A stretch of 5,054 bases of DNA from SFEL01 sp045592165 (GTDB taxonomy: Bacteria > Bacillota > Clostridia > Christensenellales > CAG-138). Positions 1 to 5,050 of the stretch are shown here, in pieces. The notes below the pieces were generated by a model that saw nothing but the letters and a program-made list of their open reading frames with translations, searched no databases and had not been told where the DNA came from. The stretch covers positions 1 to 5,054 of the forward strand of contig JAZNUG010000020.1 of NCBI GenBank assembly GCA_045592165.1, in the 5' to 3' direction. Each line of letters begins with the position of its first letter. Within the stretch, counting starts at the first letter, position 1. The position numbers and the translations under genes are program-made.

Positions 1-41
1 AGTCTGCAGAGGGCATTGAACACGAAGGAGGTAACGCATAA
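1..41 (+). CDS. Probable C-terminal end of TRAP transporter small permease (DctQ), partial
   Basis: Only about the last 12 codons lie in the window. The third frame (first full codon at base 3) reads SAEGIEHEGGNA and ends in a TAA at 39-41. This stop overlaps the ATG of the large permease gene by one base (TAATG), and the EGG codons carry the ribosome binding site of the next gene. This is the usual translationally coupled junction between a TRAP small permease (four-helix DctQ) and the large permease DctM. The tail itself has no family motif. The DctQ call is therefore inference from the overlap and from the fact that a DctM of ordinary length needs a separate DctQ partner. The other two frames give a stop at 17-19 or run on into the dctM shadow frame. 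Confidence 0.45.
   Translation, partial: SAEGIEHEGGNA
25..32 (+). promoter_or_regulatory. Ribosome binding site of the TRAP large permease gene
   Basis: AAGGAGGT lies 8 bases upstream of the ATG at 41, a near-perfect anti-16S match. It sits inside the last codons of the upstream reading frame, consistent with translational coupling. Confidence 0.85.
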
Positions 42-1327
42 TGGCAGCATTACTGGTATTCCTTGTATTCCTCGTAGGTATAGCGGCTACTGTGCCTATC
101 GGTATCAGCATGATACTGGGCTCCGTTGCTCCCATAATGATTATGGACAAGGGCGGCTCTATCGTTCAGGTGCTGAACAACACCTTCTCCGGTGCTAACT
201 CCACCCCCATACTGGCGGTTCCCCTGTTCATACTGGGCGGCGTCATCATGGCTGAGGGCGGCATTTCCCGCAGACTGTTCAACTTCTTTGCATACTTTGT
301 AGGCCGTCTCCGCGGCGGTCTGCCCTGTGCATGCATACTGACCTGTCTGTTCTACGGCGCCATCTCCGGTTCCGGTCCCGCCACCACCGCAGCTGTTGGC
401 TCCATGTGCATACCCTTCCTGGTAGAGCTGGGCTACGACAGACAGTGGAGCGCAGGTCTGGTATCCGTTGCAGGCGGTCTGGGCGTTATAATCCCGCCTT
501 CCATACCTTTCGTACTGTATTCCCTGGCTACCGGCGTTTCCACTGGTGACCTGTTCCTGGGCGGCATAATGCCCGGTATCCTCATCGGCGTGTTCATGAT
601 GGCTTATGCTGTTGTATACTGCGTACGCAAGGGCGAGAACAGGGACATGATCAAAGCCAAGATGAAAGAGCTCAAGGGAAAGGGTCTCTGGCCTCTGTTC
701 AAGGAGAGCTTCTGGGCGCTGCTCTGCCCCGTAATCGTTCTGGGCGGTATTTACAGCGGCTTCGTAACTCCCACTGAGGCAGCGGTAATTTCCGTTGTAT
801 ATGCTATAATTATTTCTGTATGGGTATATAAGAGCGTTACCCTCCATCAGCTGCCCGCTCTGCTGGCAGGTTCCGTAAAGACCTATGGTGGTCTGGCATT
901 CGTTCTGGCATTCGCAACCGCTTTCGGCCGCGTACTGTCCCTCACCAAGGCTACCTCCGCTGTTGAAGCATTCCTGCTCAACAACTTCCACAGCTCCGCA
1001 TCCGTGCTGACCGTACTGGTTATCATCTTCCTGATTCTGGGCATGGTCATGGATACCGGTCCTGCTATCATCATACTGGCTCCCGTGCTGCTGCCCGCAG
1101 TTCAGCAGCTGGGCGTACACCCGGTTCACTTCGGCGTAATCCTGGTATGCTGCCTGTCCATCGGACTTGCAACACCTCCCTTCGGTCTCGACCTGTTCGT
1201 TGCCGGCAACCTGGCTGAAGAGCCCCCCATGTCAGTTGCAAAGAAGGCGGTTCCCTTCATTATTGCCTTCCTGATCGCACTGATGCTCATCACCTATGTA
1301 CAGTGGTTCAGTCTTGCGCTCATCTAA
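41..1327 (+). CDS. dctM: TRAP transporter large permease subunit, DctM family
   Basis: This is the 428-residue membrane-embedded transport subunit of a tripartite ATP-independent periplasmic (TRAP) transporter. It moves the substrate across the membrane using an ion gradient, usually sodium, together with DctQ and the DctP binding protein. The length is normal for an unfused DctM (about 425-430). Nearly all of the protein is hydrophobic, with many predicted membrane helices. Family motifs in order are: AVPLFILGG (about 59-67), GAISGSGPATTAAVG (106-120), GVIIPPSIPFVLY (148-160) with SLATGVSTGDLF after it, GGIMPG (174-179), GFVTPTEAAV (240-249), MDTGPAIIILAPVLLP (337-352) and SIGLATPPFGLDLF (373-386). 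The two related xTPxE / TPPxG halves reflect the internal repeat of the family. The ATG at 41 is fixed by an AAGGAGGT site and overlaps the previous stop. It lies 57 bases upstream of dctP, probably in the same operon. The substrate cannot be read from this subunit. Confidence 0.96.
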   Translation: MAALLVFLVFLVGIAATVPIGISMILGSVAPIMIMDKGGSIVQVLNNTFSGANSTPILAVPLFILGGVIMAEGGISRRLFNFFAYFVGRLRGGLPCACILTCLFYGAISGSGPATTAAVGSMCIPFLVELGYDRQWSAGLVSVAGGLGVIIPPSIPFVLYSLATGVSTGDLFLGGIMPGILIGVFMMAYAVVYCVRKGENRDMIKAKMKELKGKGLWPLFKESFWALLCPVIVLGGIYSGFVTPTEAAVISVVYAIIISVWVYKSVTLHQLPALLAGSVKTYGGLAFVLAFATAFGRVLSLTKATSAVEAFLLNNFHSSASVLTVLVIIFLILGMVMDTGPAIIILAPVLLPAVQQLGVHPVHFGVILVCCLSIGLATPPFGLDLFVAGNLAEEPPMSVAKKAVPFIIAFLIALMLITYVQWFSLALI

Positions 1328-1372
1328 CTTAACTGAAAGATCGCAAGTTTGAATAAAAACAATTCTTTAAAC

Positions 1373-1378
1373 AGGAGG
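1373..1378 (+). promoter_or_regulatory. Ribosome binding site deciding the dctP start
   Basis: AGGAGG lies 6 bases before the ATG at 1385. It favours this start over the in-frame TTG at 1349, which has no such site and would place charged and polar residues in front of the signal peptide. Confidence 0.88.
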
Positions 1379-1384
1379 AAAACT

Positions 1385-2488
1385 ATGAAAAAGATCCTTG
1401 CACTGGTTCTGACCCTGGTAATGGCCCTCGCTCTGGTAGCTTGCGCAGCTCCCGCTGCCGAAGAAGCACCCGCTGTTGAGGAAGCTCCCGTTGTAGAGGA
1501 AGTAGTAGAGGAAGCCGTTGAGGCTGATCCCTATGCTGATCTGGATGCCGTAGAGCTGATCGGCGCTGACTCCACCGGTAAGGGTGCTGCAGGCCAGATC
1601 TTCGGCGAAATGGTAGCTGCCAACGTAGCCGAGATCACCGGCGGCAAGCTGACCATCGACTACCATCCCAATGGCGATCTGGGCGGCGACGCTGACCTGC
1701 TCCGTCAGGCTCAGGACGGCGACATCGACATCGTTGTTTGCCAGACTGCTCCCGTTGTAAACTTCATCCCCGAAATGGCCGTATTTGACCTGCCCATGGT
1801 ATTCGCTAAGTATGACGGCGCCACCATCGACAAGGTTCTCAACGGCGAGAACGAGTTCAGCGCAGCTCTGAGGGGTGCCTATGAAGCTGCTGGCTATCAC
1901 CTCCTTGGCTTCATGCAGAACGCTACCTATCGTCTGACCACTGCCAACGTTGACCTCTCCACTCTGGAAGCATTTGCAAACCTGCAGATCCGCACCATGG
2001 AGAACACCAACCACATGGCATTCTGGACCGCCATCGGCGCAGAGCCCACTCCCCTTGCTTGGGCAGAAGTTTACTTTGCTCTCCAGAGCGGCACCATCGA
2101 TGCCCAGGAGAACGCTGCTGACACTTGCGTAGGCGCAAACTTCCAGGAAGTTCAGAAGTATCTGACCTGCACCAACCACATCCTCTATGCAAACCAGATC
2201 CTCATCAACGATGCTTCCTACAAGGCTCTTGATCCTGCCTACCAGGCTGCTCTTGACCAGGCCGTAGCCGATGCTCTGGCCGTCATGAATCCCCAGCTCG
2301 AGCAGATCGACCTTGACAACAAGAAGGTCCTGACCGACGGCGGCATGACCCTCATCGAGTACGATGCTGCTTTCTATGACAGCATCCTGGCCCTCGAAGG
2401 CGTACAGGCTCTCTACAAGGAGATCGACGAGAACCAGGTAAACGGCCTCGGCACTCTGCTCCAGGCTGCTCTGGAAGCCAACGCTTAA
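1385..2488 (+). CDS. dctP: TRAP transporter substrate-binding lipoprotein, DctP family
   Basis: This 367-residue lipoprotein captures the substrate outside the cell and delivers it to the DctQM permease. Residues 1-20 form a lipoprotein signal peptide: MKK, a hydrophobic core and the lipobox LVAC, with Cys20 as the predicted lipidated residue. Residues 21-50 form a low-complexity Ala/Glu/Val/Pro tether. The binding domain runs from about 55 to 367. Its family block at 181-243 contains R183, then QIRTM with R203, then GAEPTPLAWAEVYFALQSG and QEN with N243. Spacings R183-R203 (20) and R203-N243 (40) equal those of the ligand residues R127, R147 and N187 of the sialic-acid protein SiaP, so a carboxylate ligand is likely. 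The specific acid cannot be deduced, because these residues are shared across the family. Odd points are QENA in place of the common QENP, and ANLQIR where GLKIR is usual. It is the last gene of the operon and is followed by a strong terminator. Confidence 0.95.
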   Translation: MKKILALVLTLVMALALVACAAPAAEEAPAVEEAPVVEEVVEEAVEADPYADLDAVELIGADSTGKGAAGQIFGEMVAANVAEITGGKLTIDYHPNGDLGGDADLLRQAQDGDIDIVVCQTAPVVNFIPEMAVFDLPMVFAKYDGATIDKVLNGENEFSAALRGAYEAAGYHLLGFMQNATYRLTTANVDLSTLEAFANLQIRTMENTNHMAFWTAIGAEPTPLAWAEVYFALQSGTIDAQENAADTCVGANFQEVQKYLTCTNHILYANQILINDASYKALDPAYQAALDQAVADALAVMNPQLEQIDLDNKKVLTDGGMTLIEYDAAFYDSILALEGVQALYKEIDENQVNGLGTLLQAALEANA

Positions 2489-2503
2489 TCATCACGATCT
2501 AAA

Positions 2504-2537
2504 GGAAGCGGCCTGACCGTTACGGTCCGGCCCTTCC
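2504..2537 (+). other. GC-rich hairpin just after dctP, without a T-run
   Basis: GGAAG (2504-2508) pairs with CTTCC (2533-2537), GGCC (2510-2513) with GGCC (2529-2532), and GACCG (2515-2519) with CGGTC (2523-2527). The loop is TTA, with one bulged C (2509) and one T/C mismatch. The stem is about 14 pairs and begins 15 bases after the dctP stop. The + strand continues as CAAAAAG, so it is not an intrinsic terminator by itself. It could protect the 3' end of the mRNA or act together with the terminator 11 bases further on. Confidence 0.65.
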
Positions 2538-2548
2538 CAAAAAGAATT

Positions 2549-2584
2549 GCAGCGGGAACGGTAAAACGTTCCTGCTGCTTTTTT
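2549..2584 (+). terminator. Rho-independent terminator of the TRAP operon
   Basis: GCAGCGGGAACG (2549-2560) pairs with CGTTCCTGCTGC (2567-2578) over 12 positions with one G-T wobble. The loop is GTAAAA, and six T follow (2579-2584). This is a canonical intrinsic terminator about 60 bases past the dctP stop. An A-rich run before the stem (2539-2546) gives a weaker, interrupted T-run on the opposite strand. Confidence 0.92.
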
Positions 2585-2608
2585 ATGTTTGTAAATTTTG
2601 CGTACTAT

Positions 2609-2633
2609 AAAAGCCGGAAAAATTCCGGCTTTT
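2609..2633 (-). terminator. Perfect stem, terminator of the flavodoxin-ferredoxin gene, possibly bidirectional
   Basis: AAAAGCCGGAA (2609-2619) and TTCCGGCTTTT (2623-2633) form a perfect 11-pair stem with a three-base loop. On the minus strand it starts 16 bases after the TAA at 2650-2652 and ends in TTTT followed by ATAG. The symmetry means the + strand also ends in TTTT, so it could back up the TRAP operon terminator. The T-runs are short and belong to the stem, so efficiency is uncertain. Confidence 0.75.
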
Positions 2634-2649
2634 AATATACTGCTTGTAT

Positions 2650-3429
2650 TTAGAAAAACTTTACGTTGTCCGGCTTTGACACGGCCCTGGCGGTACCGGG
2701 ATGGAGGTAGCGGGTGCGTCCTACGGTCACATTGCCGTACTGTATGGCGGCGCGGGGGCAGCGGTGTACGCAGGAAAGGCAAAGGTCGCACTGTTCTGCG
2801 TTCCATGTGGGACGGCCATTGGTGAGCTTGATTATGCCATCAGGGCAGAAACCCTCGCATTGACCGCAGCCGATACATGCATCCGTGGCGTAGAATTTAT
2901 CGGTGTGGCGGGCTTTGTCGTACTTCTTTACCCCCCGCTTGGTCAGATATTCGGACAGCAGTCCGCGGGATATCTTCTCAACGGTGCGGGAGGATACTTT
3001 GTTGTATATTTTGCCCATAGCGGATTCCGCTGCAAATAGACAGCTTTTTATCTCGTCCTTATGCTTGAGTTCCATCAGTATAATGCAATTGTCCGGCATA
3101 AGAAGTTCAGACCAGTAATCCACTTGAATATGCTTTTGTATTTGGGATACAGCATTGCAGGAGGAGCCGCCGCATACGGTGACTGCATAGGTGTAATGAT
3201 GATCTGAATTGGTAAATGTGAGTTTTGAGAGAAAATCGTCTACCATCTTGGGTATGCCCCAGTAATATACAGGTACAACAATACCCACTCTTTCGCCGCG
3301 GGTGAGAGAGTATTGATATTGGCCGTTTTTTACAGCTTCGGGTATGGAAATGGCATCTTCCTTCGTCATGCCTGCAAGGCGAAGGGCAACATTTTCGGTA
3401 TTGCCGGTACCGGAAAACCAAAAAACCAT
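2650..3429 (-). CDS. Flavodoxin/two-[4Fe-4S] ferredoxin fusion, EFR1-like
   Basis: This 259-residue, probably cytoplasmic, electron-transfer protein combines an FMN-binding flavodoxin-like domain (about 1-150) with a bacterial-type ferredoxin domain (about 178-232). The start shows the flavodoxin phosphate loop MVFWFSGTGNT (SGTGNT at 6-11). VPVYYWGIPKMVDDF (52-66) and TVCGGSS (84-90) fit the flavin-contacting loops. Two cluster motifs follow: C185-x2-C188-x2-C191-x3-C195-P and C214-x2-C217-x2-C220-x3-C224-P, so all eight ligands for two [4Fe-4S] clusters are present. No membrane segment or signal is seen. The start at 3429 is chosen because GGAGG lies 5 bases upstream and the protein then begins at the first beta strand. 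An in-frame ATG at 3483 would add 18 residues lacking family features and would start inside the promoter spacer. It is divergent from gdhA and convergent with dctP. The physiological partner is unknown; the layout matches the EFR1 ferredoxin family of anaerobic Firmicutes. Confidence 0.9.
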   Translation of the reverse strand: MVFWFSGTGNTENVALRLAGMTKEDAISIPEAVKNGQYQYSLTRGERVGIVVPVYYWGIPKMVDDFLSKLTFTNSDHHYTYAVTVCGGSSCNAVSQIQKHIQVDYWSELLMPDNCIILMELKHKDEIKSCLFAAESAMGKIYNKVSSRTVEKISRGLLSEYLTKRGVKKYDKARHTDKFYATDACIGCGQCEGFCPDGIIKLTNGRPTWNAEQCDLCLSCVHRCPRAAIQYGNVTVGRTRYLHPGTARAVSKPDNVKFF

Positions 3430-3434
3430 GTACG

Positions 3435-3439
3435 CCTCC
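3435..3439 (-). promoter_or_regulatory. Ribosome binding site deciding the flavodoxin-ferredoxin start
   Basis: The minus strand reads GGAGG, then CGTAC, then ATG (ending at 3427). This is an ideal 5-base spacing and supports the start at 3429 rather than the in-frame upstream ATG at 3483. Confidence 0.85.
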
Positions 3440-3467
3440 GGAAAATTAGTATTGTTAACTAAAATAT

Positions 3468-3496
3468 ATTGTAGCAGAACCATGCTACGGATACAA
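3468..3496 (-). promoter_or_regulatory. Predicted sigma-A promoter of the flavodoxin-ferredoxin gene
   Basis: On the minus strand, TTGTAT (3496-3491) is followed by exactly 17 bases and then TACAAT (3473-3468). The TGC just before the -10 forms an extended -10 (TGnTACAAT). Transcription would start near 3461 and give a leader of about 30 bases. The -35 is weak (3 of 6), while the -10 matches 5 of 6. The spacer contains a perfect inverted repeat. Confidence 0.6.
3471..3488. promoter_or_regulatory. Operator-like inverted repeat inside the promoter spacer
   Basis: GTAGCA (3471-3476), six bases, then TGCTAC (3483-3488) form a perfect dyad of 6-base half sites. It overlaps the start of the predicted -10 element and lies almost entirely between -10 and -35 of the minus-strand promoter. 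A repressor bound there would block RNA polymerase. No regulator gene is present in the window, so the binding protein is unknown, and a chance 6-base dyad cannot be excluded. Confidence 0.4.
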
Positions 3497-3506
3497 GAAA
3501 AACCCC

Positions 3507-3532
3507 TAAAACAGGAGCTGGATAAAACAGGA
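3507..3532. repeat. Ten-base direct repeat between the two divergent promoters
   Basis: TAAAACAGGA occurs at 3507-3516 and again at 3523-3532, start-to-start 16 bases, with GCTGGA between them. It lies upstream of both promoters (27 bases from the gdhA -35 and about 10 from the other -35). It could be a tandem activator site or a small local duplication. Confidence 0.5.
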
Positions 3533-3559
3533 CTGATTCAACAATCCGTGGTGTGTATA

Positions 3560-3588
3560 TTGCTTTTCATTTTTTCAGGTGGTATAAT
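3560..3588 (+). promoter_or_regulatory. Predicted sigma-A promoter of gdhA
   Basis: TTGCTT (3560-3565), a 17-base spacer, then a perfect TATAAT (3583-3588) preceded by TGG, giving an extended -10. Transcription would start near 3595, leaving a leader of about 44 bases. The -35 is weak (TTG only), which suits an extended -10 promoter. A T-rich spacer precedes the -10. Confidence 0.75.
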
Positions 3589-3598
3589 TTAACCAAAA

Positions 3599-3615
3599 CG
3601 ATGTAAAAAACATCG
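3599..3615 (+). promoter_or_regulatory. Small hairpin/inverted repeat at the 5' end of the gdhA leader
   Basis: CGATGT (3599-3604) pairs perfectly with ACATCG (3610-3615) around an AAAAA loop. With the predicted start near 3595 the stem would sit within about four bases of the mRNA 5' end, where such stems often slow decay. As DNA it could equally be a downstream operator. It ends 12 bases before the ribosome binding site, so it does not hide it. Confidence 0.5.
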
Positions 3616-3627
3616 ACAATTTTATGC

Positions 3628-3633
3628 AGGAGG
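3628..3633 (+). promoter_or_regulatory. Ribosome binding site deciding the gdhA start
   Basis: AGGAGG lies 5 bases before the ATG at 3639. The in-frame ATG at 3624 lies just upstream of this site, so it cannot use it and has no site of its own. Confidence 0.88.
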
Positions 3634-3638
3634 ATACC

Positions 3639-4988
3639 ATGAACGCTTATATCCAGAAGGTACTTGATTTAACCAAGGCACGTAATCCTGATGAGCCTCT
3701 GTTTCTGCAGACGGTAGAAGAAATCCTCACTTCTCTTGAACCCGTTATCGAAAGGCACCCCGAATATGAAGAGTGCTGCCTGCTTGAGCGCCTCGTAGAG
3801 CCTGAGCGCACCGTTGTGTTCCGCGTAGTATGGCAGGACGATGCCGGTAACGTACAGGTAAACCGTGGTTACCGCGTACAGTTCAGCAGCGCCATCGGTC
3901 CCTACAAGGGAGGCCTTCGTTTCCATCCCAAAGTAAATATGGACATGATGAAGTTCCTCGGTTTTGAGCAGACCTTCAAAGATTGCCTCACCGGTCTCCC
4001 CATGGGCGGCGGCAAGGGCGGCTCTGACTTTGATCCCACCGGCAAGTCCGATAACGAAATCATGCGTTTCTGCCAGGCCTTCATGACCGAGCTCTATCGC
4101 CACATTGGTCCCAGCCTTGACGTTCCCGCTGGCGACCTGGGCTGCGGCGGCAAGGAAATCGGCTATCTGTTCGGCCAGTATAAGCGCATTAAGAACCAGT
4201 ATGAGAACGGCACCCTCACCGGTAAGGACACCTCCTTCGGCGGCAGCCTTATCCGTCCCGAAGCTACCGGTTATGGCGCAACCTACTATGTAAACGAAGT
4301 ATTCAAGCATGAGGGTGACACCTTCGAAGGCAAGACCTTTGCTCTGTCCGGCTTCGGCAACGTTGCTTGGGGCGTAGTTAAGAAGGTTGCTGAGATGGGC
4401 GGTAAGGTAGTTGCTCTGTCCGGTCCCGACGGCTACATCTATGACGAAGCCGGTATCGTAACCGAAGAGAAGATCGATTACCTGCTTGAGATGCGTGCAA
4501 GCCGCCGCAACCGCGTGCAGGACTACGCTGACAAGTTCGGCGTACCCTTCATCGCCGGCAAGAAGCCCTGGGAGCTCAAGGTTGATGTTATCATGCCCTG
4601 CGCAATGCAGAATGACGTTAACATGGAAGAAGCCAAGAAGATCGTTGCAAACGGCGTAAAGTACTACATCGAAGTAGCCAACATGCCCACCACCAACGAT
4701 GCTCTCGCTTACATGATGGAACAGCCCGGTATGATCGTTGCTCCTTGCAAGGCCGTTAACGCCGGCGGTGTAGCCACCAGCGGCTTCGAAATGAGCCAGA
4801 ACTCTCTCCGTCTCGCTTGGACCGCAGAGGAAGTTGATGAAAAGCTCCATCAGACCATGATCAACATCCACAACAACTGCGCCAAGGCTGCTGAGGAGAA
4901 CGGCCTCGGTTACAACCTGGTAGCCGGTGCAAACCTTGCATCCTTCCAGAAGATCGCCGACGCTATGATGGGTCAGGGTCTCGTCTAA
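3639..4988 (+). CDS. gdhA: Glutamate dehydrogenase, hexameric type, probably NAD-dependent
   Basis: This 449-residue cytoplasmic enzyme interconverts glutamate plus water with 2-oxoglutarate plus ammonium, using a nicotinamide cofactor. The length is that of the small hexameric class (about 445-450). The N-terminal substrate domain (about 1-200) has PYKGGLRFHP with K90, FKD with K114, GGGKGG with catalytic K126, and AGDLG with D166. S381 lies in TSGFEMSQN. All five are offset by one from K89, K113, K125, D165 and S380 of Clostridium symbiosum GDH. The Rossmann domain (about 203-375) carries SGFGNVAWG (237-245). F239, P263 and D264 match F238, P262 and D263 of that NAD enzyme rather than the serine-rich pattern of NADP enzymes such as E. 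coli GdhA, so NAD preference is inferred. It has its own extended -10 promoter and is divergent from the flavodoxin-ferredoxin gene. It ends with tandem stops TAATAA. No defect is seen. Confidence 0.97.
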   Translation: MNAYIQKVLDLTKARNPDEPLFLQTVEEILTSLEPVIERHPEYEECCLLERLVEPERTVVFRVVWQDDAGNVQVNRGYRVQFSSAIGPYKGGLRFHPKVNMDMMKFLGFEQTFKDCLTGLPMGGGKGGSDFDPTGKSDNEIMRFCQAFMTELYRHIGPSLDVPAGDLGCGGKEIGYLFGQYKRIKNQYENGTLTGKDTSFGGSLIRPEATGYGATYYVNEVFKHEGDTFEGKTFALSGFGNVAWGVVKKVAEMGGKVVALSGPDGYIYDEAGIVTEEKIDYLLEMRASRRNRVQDYADKFGVPFIAGKKPWELKVDVIMPCAMQNDVNMEEAKKIVANGVKYYIEVANMPTTNDALAYMMEQPGMIVAPCKAVNAGGVATSGFEMSQNSLRLAWTAEEVDEKLHQTMINIHNNCAKAAEENGLGYNLVAGANLASFQKIADAMMGQGLV

Positions 4989-5011
4989 TAAAACTCACAC
5001 ATAGCAATATC

Positions 5012-5050
5012 GCCCGCCCGATACCCCGCCAACTCGGAGGCCAAGCGGGC
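5012..5050 (+). other. GC-rich inverted repeat downstream of gdhA, cut by the window end
   Basis: GCCCGC (5012-5017) is complementary to GCGGGC (5045-5050), and within it CCGA (5018-5021) pairs with TCGG (5034-5037). It starts 23 bases past the gdhA stop. It could be the stem of the gdhA terminator, but the visible sequence after it is only TTAG, with no T-run. Alternative pairings such as CCCGC (5025-5029) with GCGGG compete with the first. It may also be a dispersed intergenic palindrome. Confidence 0.4.

Noticed and set aside
802..810. TGCTATAAT, a perfect extended -10 inside dctM
   Set aside because: It encodes normal membrane-helix residues (YAII), has no -35 at 16-18 bases upstream, and no gene starts nearby that would need it.
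50..1129. Long minus-strand open frame of 359 codons opposite dctM
   Set aside because: It lies wholly antisense to a motif-rich DctM and has no recognisable domain. Its composition (many Q, Y, G, H) is what codon bias of the true gene produces on the opposite strand.
1326..1349. AACTT/AAGTT inverted repeat in the dctM-dctP gap
   Set aside because: It has only five AT-rich pairs around a 14-base loop. It is too weak to call a structure and is expected by chance.
1367..2179. Minus-strand open frame of 270 codons opposite dctP
   Set aside because: It is a shadow of dctP with no independent support. It also runs opposite the low-complexity tether, which creates artificial openness.
2701..3039. 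Plus-strand open frame of 112 codons opposite the flavodoxin-ferredoxin gene
   Set aside because: It is antisense to the two conserved cysteine cluster motifs, with no ribosome binding site or domain of its own.
3344..3592. Plus-strand open frame of 82 codons spanning the divergent region
   Set aside because: It starts inside the antisense of the flavodoxin-ferredoxin gene, runs through both predicted promoters, lacks a good ribosome binding site and shows no recognisable protein feature.
3669..4871. Long minus-strand open frame of 400 codons opposite gdhA
   Set aside because: It is a shadow of the fully conserved glutamate dehydrogenase. The open frame is explained by the strong codon bias of gdhA, and no ribosome binding site or family motif supports it.
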